Shown here in pieces: positions 19,508 through 29,586 of a stretch of DNA of 64,000 bases; the first letter of the stretch is position 1, and every line of letters starts with the position of its first letter. This DNA is from Enterococcus wangshanyuanii. GTDB lineage: Bacteria; Bacillota; Bacilli; Lactobacillales; Enterococcaceae. A program made the translations under genes and the position numbers. The stretch lies in contig NZ_CP021876.1 of assembly GCF_002197645.1 (NCBI RefSeq), positions 124,001-188,000 on the forward strand, read 5' to 3'. The notes below the pieces were generated by a model, which searched no databases, was not told where the DNA came from, and was given only the letters and a program-made list of their open reading frames with translations.

Positions 19508-20998
19508 ATGATATATCTCTTTGAAAAAAAAGATACTAGAATTTATCGAATGGTTGGTGAATTCCTCCGCACTCCTACAATCAAAATTAGTGAGTTAACA
19601 AACCTGCTAGATGTTTCTCTTTCAACTCTAACAAAAGATATTGCAGAAACAAATGAACTTTTTCAAAAAAGCAATATTAAAGCCCATATTGCTTTAGCTA
19701 ATCAAGAAGCTACAATAGATCGAACGGCAAGTTTTTCTCTCTCAAAACTAGCAATTTTTCTATTTGAGCGTTCCTTCAAAGGAAACATCTTACTAGATGC
19801 ATTCTATGAAAGAAAAATAGACATCGATCTATATACCTACTCATATGATATGTCTGAAGCAAGTTTTTACAGAAAGATAAATGAATTGAAGACAGAACTA
19901 GTACGATTCAATTTGCAGTTAAACACAAAACCTATAGAACTTTATGGTAGCGAACAAGATATTCGGTATTTTTATCTATCACTTTTTTGGGGTGTTTATC
20001 GTGGGATTCAATGGCCGTTTACTATTCCTAGAGAGGATTATTTAGAAAAAGTTCAATCTGGTGAAAAGGCTATTCTTTTTAGTCTTCCTGTTGTTCAAAA
20101 AGAACGCTGGTTATATTGGATTGCTGTTATTGAACAGAGGAGGAGGAGGAAACATTTTGTTTCTTCATTATCTACAAAATATGGTGACAGTCCAATGAAA
20201 ATTGTTTCTTTCCTTACCTTTATTGAAAATCCTGACGAGACTTTAACTCTTATCCCAGAAAAACATATTACCAATGAAGGAAATTACGAAACATCAATTG
20301 CAGAAACAACAACATTTGTTTCATCATCAAATACACCAATTGTTTATTCATATATCAGGTATCACCAATTTCATGATACTGAGTTATGGCAAGTTGCTAA
20401 CTATTTACTTGAACTAGTTCTAGACAATTCAGAATTTTTAGAGGAAGTAAAGGACTCTCCTTTATTTATGATGAGACTTTTAACGTTACTCTTACAAACA
20501 AATAGGAATTCTTACCATTATCAATCAATGTTTTATTCCTTACTTGATCATTTCCAACCTTCTTTACTTGACACAAGTAGTCGTTCACAAGAGATACTGG
20601 CAAATAAAATAGCTGCAGCAATCACGATAACTAACACAAAATTCCCACATTTTAATATTAAAGATGAGAAATTTTTGATTGCATCTCTAAGTGAATCAAT
20701 TCTTGGCGGTTTCAAATTTAATTTCTATAATGACAGTTACAATATTTCTTTGTTACTCGAGAATCTTTATACGGCGGAACTTATAAAAAAACAAATTTCT
20801 GCGCTGAATTATAAATTAACGATTTCAACAGAAAATGAAGATATAAAAAAAGCTGATTTGATTATCTGTGAAAATTATACAGAATCTATCATACCTGAAA
20901 TAAATGAGTCCACTCAAGTTTTTGTTCTTGCAAAAAGCTATCTAACACAACGTGATTTAGATGGTATAAATAATTTTTTGCGTACTGCTAAATCATAA
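19508..20998 (+). CDS. Mga/AtxA-like virulence-type regulator (copy 1)
   Basis: 496 residues from the ATG at 19508, which has AGAAAGGAGCTCCTAAT upstream. The N-terminal HTH_Mga region (LRTPTIKISELTNLLDVSLS, LTKDIAETNELF) is followed by a second Mga-type helix-turn-helix (SEASFYRKINELKTEL) and a PRD-like middle. A C-terminal EIIB-like domain ends LKSYLT-type sequence (TENEDIKKADLIICENYT). Mga-family proteins activate surface-protein genes and are often tuned by PTS phosphorylation. A paralogue of exactly the same length lies at 33301. The gene is flanked by surface-protein loci, which are plausible targets. Confidence 0.88.
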   Translation: MIYLFEKKDTRIYRMVGEFLRTPTIKISELTNLLDVSLSTLTKDIAETNELFQKSNIKAHIALANQEATIDRTASFSLSKLAIFLFERSFKGNILLDAFYERKIDIDLYTYSYDMSEASFYRKINELKTELVRFNLQLNTKPIELYGSEQDIRYFYLSLFWGVYRGIQWPFTIPREDYLEKVQSGEKAILFSLPVVQKERWLYWIAVIEQRRRRKHFVSSLSTKYGDSPMKIVSFLTFIENPDETLTLIPEKHITNEGNYETSIAETTTFVSSSNTPIVYSYIRYHQFHDTELWQVANYLLELVLDNSEFLEEVKDSPLFMMRLLTLLLQTNRNSYHYQSMFYSLLDHFQPSLLDTSSRSQEILANKIAAAITITNTKFPHFNIKDEKFLIASLSESILGGFKFNFYNDSYNISLLLENLYTAELIKKQISALNYKLTISTENEDIKKADLIICENYTESIIPEINESTQVFVLAKSYLTQRDLDGINNFLRTAKS

Positions 20999-21059
20999 AT
21001 ATTTTATTTTTTTCGAATTTATAAGTTGGGTTACTAGGAATACATTTCATTCTTAACTG

Positions 21060-21115
21060 TATCCCACACTTTGCGCTGAACACAGTCTCTTTTAAATTCA
21101 GCGAAGTGTGGGATA
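21060..21115. terminator. long hairpin downstream of the Mga-like gene
   Basis: TATCCCACACTT and CGCTGAA pair with TTCAGCG and AAGTGTGGGATA across a 14-base loop, a stem of about 19 pairs with one 2-base bulge. There is no U-run after it, so it may be a mobile-repeat trace or RNA structure rather than a classic terminator. Confidence 0.5.
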
Positions 21116-21276
21116 TTTGGATATCCCTCTAAATTAACTCTTGGTCCTAAAACAGTAATGTCAATACTCTTGTTGATGGTGATTGCTCTCTTATCCACAG
21201 CCGTTATCCTAGCCTCACGCCTAAAAAGTAACTATATAACTCATGGTAGCAATTTAAGACACCTTTGGAGGATTTA

Positions 21277-22195
21277 ATGAAAAAGTCTGAGAGAATTAAT
21301 CAAGAAATGTTCTATTTACAAGAAAAAAAGAATTTAACTTACGTGATTTAATTGAAGAGTTTAATATTTCTAAAAGCACAGCTTTACGTGATATTTCTGA
21401 ATTAGAAAGCCTAGGAGTCCCCTTATATGCAGAAAACGGAAGGTATGGAGGATATCGAATTATTCAAAATAATTTTTTACCTCCAATGTTTTTTAGTAAA
21501 AAAGAAATCTTTACAATTTTTTTCTGCCTTCATTTGTTAAAATCTATAGTTAACTCTCCTTTTGGGTGTTCATACAATAATATAGAAACTAATTTGCTAC
21601 AAACATTTTCTAACAGTGATCAAAGAGAAATAACTAATTCTATGAATTACATTAACTTTGAAGGTCATATTCAACTAACGGATGTATCAAATCTAGAAAA
21701 TTTGTATGCGTGTATTATCAAAGATAAAGTAATTTCTTTTGATTATACTAGAAAATCACCTACCCATCGTAAAATCTATCCAATTCACTTAACAATACGG
21801 GACGGTTATTGGTACTGCACTGGTTTAGATATTGATAAATCAGCATACAGAACATTTCGTTGTGACTTAAAAAAAACACTATGATTGATGAAGAAAAAAA
21901 TATTAAAATCTCTAAAAAGGACACAGCAAAACATGTATATGAACAGTAATTGAAATATGGCACATTGAATTTCAAAATAAAGTTATCCTTAGAGGAATGT
22001 TCTCACTATAAAAGAAATAAATATCCAAACATTTATTTCAAAAAAGCATATCTTATTGGAAAAATAAATGAAAAGGAAGTCGATTTTCTTACAAATTATC
22101 TATTAGGATTTGGTACAATAATTAGAAATATAGATAATGAGCTGATTAAAGCAACATACAGGGATAAAATTAAGATACTTCTAAATAATATTTAA
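21277..22195 (+). pseudogene. broken WYL-domain regulator
   Basis: A gene start with CCTTTGGAGGATTTA before the ATG at 21277 encodes MKKSERINQEMFYLQEKK, then the frame shifts near 21335. The next frame continues an HTH (LRDLIEEFNISKSTALRDIS, then GRYGGYRI) and a WYL domain (DYTRKSPTHRKIYPIHL, GYWYCTGLD) to a stop at 21884. A second shift near 21870 in a run of A would extend it through DEEKNIKISKKDTAKHVYEQ to a TAA at 21949, after which the same frame carries the C-terminal domain to 22195. Two frameshifts and one nonsense codon make it a pseudogene, related to the intact regulator at 18187. Confidence 0.85.
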
Positions 22196-22524
22196 CATTA
22201 GAAGAAGAACTTTAATTTATTTTCCCAAAAACAATTGTTTGTATAAAGTTTGACTAGAGGCAATCAAAATCTTTGAACTTAAAAATAATTGATAGTAAAA
22301 AGAGTAATTAAAATAACTATTTTTAATACGCATACTTTTAAGTAATCCTGGCTCAGTACGATTATATAAAATTATTGGTATTTTCATACATTATTTACAT
22401 TAGACAGATGATTTCTATTTAGTTGTGTAAGACCGCTTTTGATTTTACTCTATTTTTTCAAGTATAATGTATAGGATTTCTCCACTAAATATGCTATTAT
22501 TATAGTAGAAAAGGAGGGGATTGT
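22196..22524 (+). other. intergenic, no gene seen
   Basis: AT-rich spacer after the WYL pseudogene. It ends with the strong site AAAAGGAGGGGATTG in front of the TTG start at 22525; a tataatgtatag block near 22465 could be part of its promoter. Confidence 0.4.
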
Positions 22525-22842
22525 TTGTCAAAAGCAAGCTATTTTGCTTCTCTACTTCAAAAAGGTTATTTTATTGAGAAGTACAAAGAGGCAGGAAATT
22601 CTATGTTGCCAATTATCAAGTCTAATCAACCAGTTAGTCTAAAACCTATATCAGTTAATACGAGTCTGGCGGTTAATGATATTGTCTTTTGTAAAGTTAA
22701 AGGTAATTATTATACACACTTAATTACAGCTATCAGAAAACGAAACACCCATACTGAATACCAAATATCTAACAACCATGGACATATAAATGGCTGGATT
22801 AAACAAGGAAATATTTTTGGTAAAGTAGTTAAAATTTGGTAG
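22525..22842 (+). CDS. small S24/S26 peptidase-like protein
   Basis: 105 residues from a TTG start at 22525, chosen because GGAGGGGATTG lies just upstream and no ATG fits. The sequence KEAGNSMLPIIKSNQPVSL has the Ser-Met motif of LexA/signal-peptidase-like proteins. VNDIVFCKVKGNYYTHLITA and then QISNNHGHINGWI match the second half of the fold (compare TxHRI and GDN motifs). There is no membrane helix. The Ser is kept and a His lies in THLI, so an active serine peptidase is possible. Similar small proteins accompany peptide-maturation loci or phage-type regulators. The substrate is unknown. Confidence 0.65.
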   Translation: MSKASYFASLLQKGYFIEKYKEAGNSMLPIIKSNQPVSLKPISVNTSLAVNDIVFCKVKGNYYTHLITAIRKRNTHTEYQISNNHGHINGWIKQGNIFGKVVKIW

Positions 22843-22939
22843 ATACCAAGTTTTATTTTTTTACTCAAAAAAATTCCAATTTTATTTTCAACGACGTGCT
22901 TTTTGGTTAGATATATGGTACAGACCTTTAGCATCATAT

Positions 22940-23130
22940 GAAGATAGCCATCTCTAGTAAAGTTTAATCTCCCATTAGTTCAAACCCGTTGAGAGAAAAA
23001 TATCATTTAATTAAAAATGCTCTAGAATTACCTTATGGGAATGATTGAACAACCCTTTCAAAGTATTCCGGAAAAATGCCTATGGGTTTCGTAGTTGCTA
23101 TGACTTTAGATTGTTATGCCTTGAAACGTT
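22940..23130 (+). pseudogene. ISL3-family transposase C-terminal remnant
   Basis: Pieces of a transposase C-terminus are readable in two frames: LIKNALELPY (about 23000-23040) and, after a frameshift, KNAYGFRSCYDFRLL (about 23070-23120). These match the end of ISL3-type transposases (LPYSNG...K.AYGFR.F..FR.RI). Stops and a frameshift show it is decayed. No inverted repeats were recognised. Confidence 0.6.
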
Positions 23131-23275
23131 TTTTTTCAACTAATAGAAAAAAACTAGAGGGAATTTCCTCTAGGATTTATCATACTGGATTCAATTCTTT
23201 CGTTTTTCGTCACTAACATTAGTGGTACAAATAACCGACAAACTTTGCCTAGCTATGTTCATTCTTATTTATAAA

Positions 23276-23461
23276 TTACTTAAATAGTTCTTTTATTTTA
23301 TCTACGATACTACCTGTATCAGCTTTTGACAACAATCCTTTGACTGATTCAAATTGATCTCCAAGATCGTCTTTATGCTCCTCTACAAACTTTGTGGCTG
23401 CATCAATCTTTCCTTCCCCAATTAACTCTTTTACTTTAGCAATTATTTCATCAACGTTCAT
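23276..23461 (-). CDS. small helical protein, function unknown
   Basis: 61 residues with AGAAAGGTGGAAAAGGT before the ATG. The sequence (MNVDEIIAKVKELIGEGK, ADTGSIVDKIKELFK) is charged and amphipathic, predicted as a short helix bundle, with no signal peptide or Cys. It stands alone between an IS remnant and a long non-coding stretch, so it may be a monocistronic stress-type gene; no family was recognised. Confidence 0.7.
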   Translation of the reverse strand: MNVDEIIAKVKELIGEGKIDAATKFVEEHKDDLGDQFESVKGLLSKADTGSIVDKIKELFK

Positions 23462-24481
23462 ACCTTTTCCACCTTTCTTTATAAGACAGTCTTGTTCTCA
23501 AAAGACTACTACATTAAAAATTTGTCTCGATATTAAGGGACTTACTTAACTATATCAACGAATAATCGATTTTTCCAATGATTTGTACTCTTTCTGGTTT
23601 GGTTTTAATTGATTTCACTATACTAATCTTTATCTATTTCAAAATTAATATTTTTGGTAAACATACTTTGAAGTAAATCTGATTAATCATGCTTAGATAA
23701 GATTTTGATCGTTTCCACATATTGATACACATTGCACAAAAAAAGTGATCTCTATGCAGCTACATAGGATCACTTTTTTCGATACTCTTTTTATTTGCTG
23801 TACTCAAATTGGAAGTGGTTGAAAGAAATAGCTCTCCACGCAAATGATTCCTCCCATATAGAGGTCAAAAATATTTTGATGCTTAAAAATGTATGATATT
23901 ACTCTCTAACTCATATGCTCCATTCTTTTATTTGCTGGAATGTTACGTCTATTTATAGTTAGTCTCCTCTAAAATATGTAATTGAACATATGTAGCATTA
24001 AAAAAATCTATTCAATAAGAAATGACGAATTTCTTCCATGACGGATAGTTTTGATCTAAAAAATTAAAACATCAATAGGTAGTATGTACTACTATCGAAA
24101 TTAACTAGACTTTCCTAGGTACCTTTTTCTGGAAGAAAAAATAGTTCGCATCAATTTTTAAGATGTTTAGCCTTTATTGTGGGCTGGTTATTCAAATTTA
24201 TTTAACTGATTTTTCAGGAACAGTATTACACCGATAAATTTTAGGTGTTTTTTCTGTTTAACAAGAAGAACAAATAAATCAATCCCTTGACACTGTTTCT
24301 TCAAGACCTATTGGTGTAATTAACAACACTTTTAAAATGGTTCAATCCAGTAGGCATAATACGAGATAAGACAATTCCTTCTCTATTGCTCAATATTCTT
24401 TCACTACGTTTGAAATGAGCAAAGTACATGTCAGAAAATAAAAAAAATATTTATTTCGACATGTACGCTCACTATAAGTCT
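23462..24481. other. 1-kb intergenic region with two hairpins
   Basis: No gene seen. A hairpin at 23737-23779 (AAAAAGTGATC ... GATCACTTTTTT) has A and T tracts on both sides and would terminate in either direction. A second at 24423-24467 (GTACATGTC ... GACATGTAC) lies just past the stop of the lectin-like gene and probably ends its transcript. Confidence 0.6.
23737..23779. terminator. bidirectional rho-independent terminator
   Basis: Stem AAAAAAGTGATC-TCTATG with CATAG-GATCACTTTTTT, flanked by A and T runs. Confidence 0.8.
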
Positions 24482-26689
24482 TTACTTCTTCATTCTATAT
24501 CTTTTTGACAACACTGCCCCTGAAAATAACAAAATTAGAATACCTAAAAAACCAATTCGTGAAATTTCTTCTCCAGTGTTTAACAATCTCCCCGTAGTCC
24601 TCCCACTTGGTTTGATAAGATTTCCAGTATTTGCTGAACCAGTTTCAGGATCTACTTCCTTTCCACCAACATTTGGTGTCAACGGATCTGTTCCTAATTC
24701 TACTTCCTTACCATCAGGTACTCCATCTCCATCTGTATCTGGATTCAATGGATCTGTACCCAGCTCCAGTTCTTTACCATCAGGTACTCCATCTCCATCT
24801 GTATCTGGATTCAATGGATCTGTATCCAGCTCCAGTTCTTTACCATCAGGTACCCCATCTCCATCTGTATCTGGATTCAATGGATCTGTACCCAGCTCCA
24901 GTTCTTTACCATCAGGTACTCCATCTCCATCTGTATCTGGATTCAATGGATCTGTACCCAGCTCCAGTTCTTTACCATCAGGTACCCCATCTCCATCTGT
25001 ATCTGGATTCAATGGATCTGTACCCAGCTCCAGTTCTTTACCATCAGGTACCCCATCTCCATCTGTATCTGGATTCAATGGATCTGTACCCAGCTCCAGT
25101 TCTTTACCATCAGGTACTCCATCTCCATCTGTATCTGGATTCAATGGATCTGTACCCAGCTCCAGTTCTTTACCATCAGGTACTCCATCTCCATCTGTAT
25201 CTGGATTCAATGGATCTGTACCCAGCTCCAGTTCTTTACCATCAGGTACCCCATCTCCATCTGTATCTGGATTCAATGGATCTGTACCCAGCTCCAGTTC
25301 TTTACCATCAGGTACTCCATCTCCATCTGTATCTGGATTCAATGGATCTGTACCCAGCTCCAGTTCTTTACCATCAGGTACCCCATCTCCATCTGTATCT
25401 GGATTCAATGGATCTGTACCCAGCTCCAGTTCTTTACCATCAGGTACCCCATCTCCATCTGTATCTGGATTCAACGGATCAGTTCCTAGTTCTACTTCCT
25501 TACCATCTGGCAAGCCATCTCCATCTGTATCTGGATTCAACGGATCAGTTCCTAATTTTATTTCTTCTTCATCCAGCAACCCATCTCCATCCGTGTCTTT
25601 AGATGTATAAGAAACAATTACTTCCTCTGACGGCGGTGCTCCTGTTACAACATCTGTTGCTACTACGCTGATAGGCTGTCCTTCAATTACCTCTGAAGTA
25701 GGGATTTCTGCTTCATACATACCGTTTTCATCTGTTACTACAGTGACAACTGTTCCAGCATCTGTTGTTATTTTAACCTCAGTTCCAGCTGGAGCTCCTT
25801 CAACAAGTCCCGATACAATTGAAACTTCTACATCTTTGAGACTGATCTCCGCTGTTGGCGTTGGTGTATACAAATTGTAGTACACAAAAGAATCTATCTG
25901 TACCTCTTGTACATTAGAAACGTGTCCACCTGTTGTTGCAAACAATGCCAATACGTAACCTGTAGCTATACCATCCGGAACCAACCATTGAGACACATCG
26001 TTAGACCATACTACTCCATCATATACAACAGTCAATGTCTTCGAACCACCATTATAACTAGCTTGAAAAGGTCTAAACTCATTGTTTATAGGCTCTGAAA
26101 TTACTTGGACATCAGGAGCCCATTTTAACCCATACTCTTCTGAAGAGTCTGAAGATAGAAAACCTGCAAACGAACTGCCCACACCCTGTGATGTACCAAA
26201 CTGACTCGGGTCATACTGATTAAACCATGTGTCTGTTGAAAAACCAAAAGCATCTGACAAGCCCGCTACACCATGTCTCCCCCCCTCTCCACCGATCGAA
26301 GCAAAGTCATTAGGATGCATAACAAAGGCAACACCATCCGATCCTCCTGAATTTCCAGTACTAGGATTAGGGTTCTGTGAACCATCCCCTAAGTTTATAG
26401 ATCCAGTAAATATAAAATCTTCATTCATATTTATTCGATCTCTTAAATAGCTAACACCCATTTGTAAAAATTCATCATTTGTCAACCGAATAATGCCAGT
26501 AGACGAGTCATAGGATGCCTGTCCGCTTAAACCAAAATGATCTAAATAGTTGGATGAATTTACGATGACCTCTTTCGAAACAGCATCCACCACTTCAGGC
26601 TTACTTCCTGCTACAATCATAGCTATCATTCCAAGAGAACCTACAGTAGCTATTTTTTTTGTTATCTTTTCTATTCTAAATTGTTTCAT
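24482..26689 (-). CDS. wall-anchored L-type lectin-like protein with calcium-binding repeats
   Basis: 735 residues from the ATG at 26689 (AGGAAGTTGGTTGTTA upstream). A signal peptide is followed by an L-type (legume-like) lectin domain at about 40-270, recognised by GGSDGVAFVMHPND, GLSDAFGFSTDTWFN and GSKTLTVVYDGVVWS. A short Ig-like domain (about 285-365) comes next. Then about 14 tandem 22-residue repeats DTDGDGVPDGKE..., thrombospondin-type-3-like calcium loops, span about 368-675. The end has LLNTGEE, a hydrophobic stretch and KRYRMKK. LLNTG is an unusual LPXTG variant with Leu for Pro. It is expected to bind glycans at the cell surface on a calcium-stiffened stalk. Confidence 0.9.
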   Translation of the reverse strand: MKQFRIEKITKKIATVGSLGMIAMIVAGSKPEVVDAVSKEVIVNSSNYLDHFGLSGQASYDSSTGIIRLTNDEFLQMGVSYLRDRINMNEDFIFTGSINLGDGSQNPNPSTGNSGGSDGVAFVMHPNDFASIGGEGGRHGVAGLSDAFGFSTDTWFNQYDPSQFGTSQGVGSSFAGFLSSDSSEEYGLKWAPDVQVISEPINNEFRPFQASYNGGSKTLTVVYDGVVWSNDVSQWLVPDGIATGYVLALFATTGGHVSNVQEVQIDSFVYYNLYTPTPTAEISLKDVEVSIVSGLVEGAPAGTEVKITTDAGTVVTVVTDENGMYEAEIPTSEVIEGQPISVVATDVVTGAPPSEEVIVSYTSKDTDGDGLLDEEEIKLGTDPLNPDTDGDGLPDGKEVELGTDPLNPDTDGDGVPDGKELELGTDPLNPDTDGDGVPDGKELELGTDPLNPDTDGDGVPDGKELELGTDPLNPDTDGDGVPDGKELELGTDPLNPDTDGDGVPDGKELELGTDPLNPDTDGDGVPDGKELELGTDPLNPDTDGDGVPDGKELELGTDPLNPDTDGDGVPDGKELELGTDPLNPDTDGDGVPDGKELELGTDPLNPDTDGDGVPDGKELELDTDPLNPDTDGDGVPDGKELELGTDPLNPDTDGDGVPDGKEVELGTDPLTPNVGGKEVDPETGSANTGNLIKPSGRTTGRLLNTGEEISRIGFLGILILLFSGAVLSKRYRMKK
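24680..25600 (-). repeat. about 14 tandem 66-bp repeats (thrombospondin-3-like stalk)
   Basis: A 66-bp unit containing catctccatctgtatctgg recurs about every 66 bases. The inner copies differ mainly at single synonymous positions (ggtacc/ggtact); one copy changes Gly to Asp (LDTDP). The outer copies at both ends are more diverged, the usual sign of copy-number change by unequal exchange in the middle. Confidence 0.92.
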
Positions 26690-27824
26690 TAACAACCAAC
26701 TTCCTGTTTCTAATTTTTTTATCCATCGCCTAAAAAGGCAAGAAATCATTTGTTTTCATATACCAAATAGTTCATTTGAATTATCCATATTCTCTTCTGC
26801 TAAACAGGTTAGATAAAGAAATAATCCATCAAATAAAAGCTTTTAAACTAGCTCTCTTTTCTTATATGCCGCTAATCTCATCTATGTCTTAGAGACAACA
26901 GCTTTGTCTCTCTTGATAAGGTAGCTTTCTGCCAAGCAAAGTACCTTGTCGAAACATATGTATCAGGCATTTCGTTATCATTGAAATATTCTACCCCATT
27001 CGATCAAACAGAGAAAACATTGTAGTTTCTTACAAACTTAATTTTTTGAGATAGATATTTTATTTTCACCTCTGATGCCAATTCGTCTCACTCCATGATC
27101 ACTTCTAGTATCCCTAATTGTAGATAATCTTTGTAAAAAAATATACTCTCAATATAGTCATTTATTACTATGTAAACCATTCTAACGGTATTTGTCCACA
27201 TTGATCCCTCCTATCTATATGATGAAATAGCGCTACTTATTGTTTCTGAAGTCTGTTATGATATATTTGTGCTGGTTCTATACTCTTTGTCATAACTTCC
27301 TTAGTATACTAAATTTTTTTAAAATGTTCATTTCAAAAAAAAAAATATATTTGTAATTTTTTAATGAAAAAAAGCTCCATTGACAGAACATACCCCTAAA
27401 CATACAGCTTCCTCACAAATCCCACCTGATAAACCCTCATTTTTATGTTTATTTTTTCAAAAAAATGATATATATATCCAAACAACATGTCATGATTTAC
27501 TAAAAATAATAAATATACACTATTTAAATCCCGACTTAAACTCTTTTTATATTTATTATATTAAAGAAAGTAATAAAAAAATATAAAATCAATAAAATTT
27601 TTCAGCGCCTACATTAGAATAATGTATATCCTTAAGAAGTTTTATTGTTAATATACATCGGTTAAAGTTGTCCAACAGGTAGAGAAACTTTGACTTTCTA
27701 CTATTTTATATTGATGGAACTTCCAAATATGAAAACACGAATTTTTCTTATAAGCAATTTGACAATGAACAAAAAAACATACTTCACCAACTTACAGCAA
27801 AGTATGTCTTCCTAATACGTATTT
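26690..27824. other. 1.1-kb AT-rich intergenic region, no gene accepted
   Basis: A 68-codon plus-strand frame at 27380-27586 is low-complexity and has no ribosome binding site. A hairpin at 27771-27808 ends the leftward transcript of the membrane-protein gene. The rest presumably holds the promoter of the lectin-like gene. Confidence 0.45.
27771..27808 (-). terminator. rho-independent terminator of the frameshifted membrane-protein gene
   Basis: On the minus strand ACATACTT pairs with AAGTATGT over a 15-base loop and is followed by a run of seven T. Confidence 0.75.
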
Positions 27825-29173
27825 TTACTTAGGGGTACCTATAAAAAGCGGTAATCCTAAATTAATGATTGGGTAAATAGAGAACAAAGCTAACGCAACA
27901 TTTCTAGGGACTTTTATTTTCTCTATCACTTTACTGAATAAGTCAAAACCTATAATAATAAATAATATATTAGCACAAGCAAACACTCTATTACCTGATG
28001 CAAAAAGCGTTGGAGAAAACCAAAGCATGACTAAAGATAGAACTGCTGCTAACATACATAAGAGTGAAAATAGTTTATAGGAAGATGCTCTATAAACTAA
28101 TATCCCTAAAATTCCGAAAAAGATAGAAAAGATTAAATAATTTTTGATTGCTAGGCTAAAGCCATGTAAAGTAAAAAATCGTCGTACTTCCAAAGTATAA
28201 ATTTGAATAAACGTTCCTGAAAAATTTGGCAATAAATACATCAAGCTCAGCAAACCAATCAATAAACCGATCATAATATACAGCTGTTTATTCATTTTTA
28301 ACAATAATATGGCTAATAAAATTAATAGTAAGAGAATTGAAAATGTATTATTATAAATACCAGTAAACAAAAAATTCATTCCTACTCTGACATGAGAAAA
28401 CATTGATACTTCCTGAAAATCAGGATACCATGTCTTTACTTCACTGGAAAACCTTACACTATTCCCAGGAGCGACGTACATAAAAATCAGTCCAAAACAC
28501 ATCAGAAATGTTTTTCCTAATAAAAAAAGAGATTTCTTTTTTTACTGATAACTAACGCAATATGAGCACATACTGCTGCACAAAAACCAACAAGTAAATA
28601 TTGTTCATTACTGATAGAAAAAAGTAATGTTATAAAAATGCTGAGAAACATCCAGCTTCTTTTCGTCCATCTATCTCCTCTAAAAACATAGTCAGCATAA
28701 GGTATCATGGCAAATAGTCCCAAAGAGAGCGGCCATAGATAATTCACAGCTCCTGTTATCCACAAAAAAGAATGATAGATAAATGGAAAATTCATCCAAC
28801 CAAAAAAAGCTAGTATAACTATCATATCAAATAAACTCACTGTTTTTTTCATAATTCGAGCAATTGAATACGCTGCAATTAATAATGAAGCCGAGGTTAT
28901 TGATGAGTAGACTATTAATGGCATCGAAAATATAAAATACATAATTGCATCTGGAAAAATTCTAGCTGACCAGCCTGTATACCGATGAATAATATAGTCA
29001 AAGAAATGTTTTTGTTCACTGACCCTTTTAAACCATTCATCATCCGTTCCTTTTTGAATACCAAAAAAAGAAAAATAAATTGTAATACATAAAAAAAGGA
29101 TACAAATCCCAATTAACTGACTGTTTTTAGAAAACCAATTTTTGTTCATTCCACTTGTCATTACTCTATTCAT
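27825..29173 (-). pseudogene. frameshifted polytopic membrane protein (DUF6056-like)
   Basis: The gene starts at 29173 (AAGGAGCGGGTGA upstream) and reads 218 residues to a stop at 28517. A second frame (28502-27825) continues the same hydrophobic protein. One extra base in the T7 or A7 tracts at about 28522-28543 would join them (NLFFLLGKTFLMCFGL). The joined product would be about 450 residues with some ten membrane helices and an early GTDDEWFKR motif in the first outer loop. This resembles DUF6056-type proteins thought to work in cell-wall polymer glycosylation. It may be a true pseudogene, a sequencing error or a phase-variable gene. Confidence 0.75.
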
Positions 29174-29586
29174 TCACCCGCTCCTTAATTTCCAACTTAT
29201 ATTTTGTAAAGATTACGCTATCATCTATTGCACTATTTTATCACAGGAAACATAAAATAAGAGAAATACAAACATTGGTCATAGAAGCTAAACTGACACC
29301 TTGCTTCTCTTTGCCAAGTCTCCATTACAACCCTTAGTCATGCTCTTAAAAACACAGAAGTCTATCTTACCACAAGAAAACAACTCTATTTGCCTTCTAT
29401 GTTAATGGTGGATGGATATTCGCTCGCACACGTCTCTCGAAGACAGAAATGAGCTTTATCTGCGCAGGTGGTGAAGTAGGTACGCTAATGAATATTCATC
29501 TCCTTCTTTAACAAAAGACAGAAGCTTTCCTATGGAAAAAATAAAATTTCACTTTCGATTACATATTACAGATTTATTCAAACAAT
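29174..29586. other. intergenic, no gene recognised
   Basis: The GC-richer stretch at about 29400-29480 (ttcgctcgcacacgtctctc) differs from its surroundings and may be a remnant of a lost gene. It lies directly beyond the truncated WxL-type gene, where its missing C-terminus would be. Confidence 0.35.

Noticed and set aside
24576..25610. Two long plus-strand frames (344 and 323 codons) with perfect repeats
   Set aside because: They are mirror readings of the minus-strand calcium-binding repeats; the 66-bp periodic sequence has no stops in several frames, and there is no ribosome binding site.
27380..27586. 68-codon plus-strand frame
   Set aside because: No ribosome binding site, biased composition, no recognisable domain.
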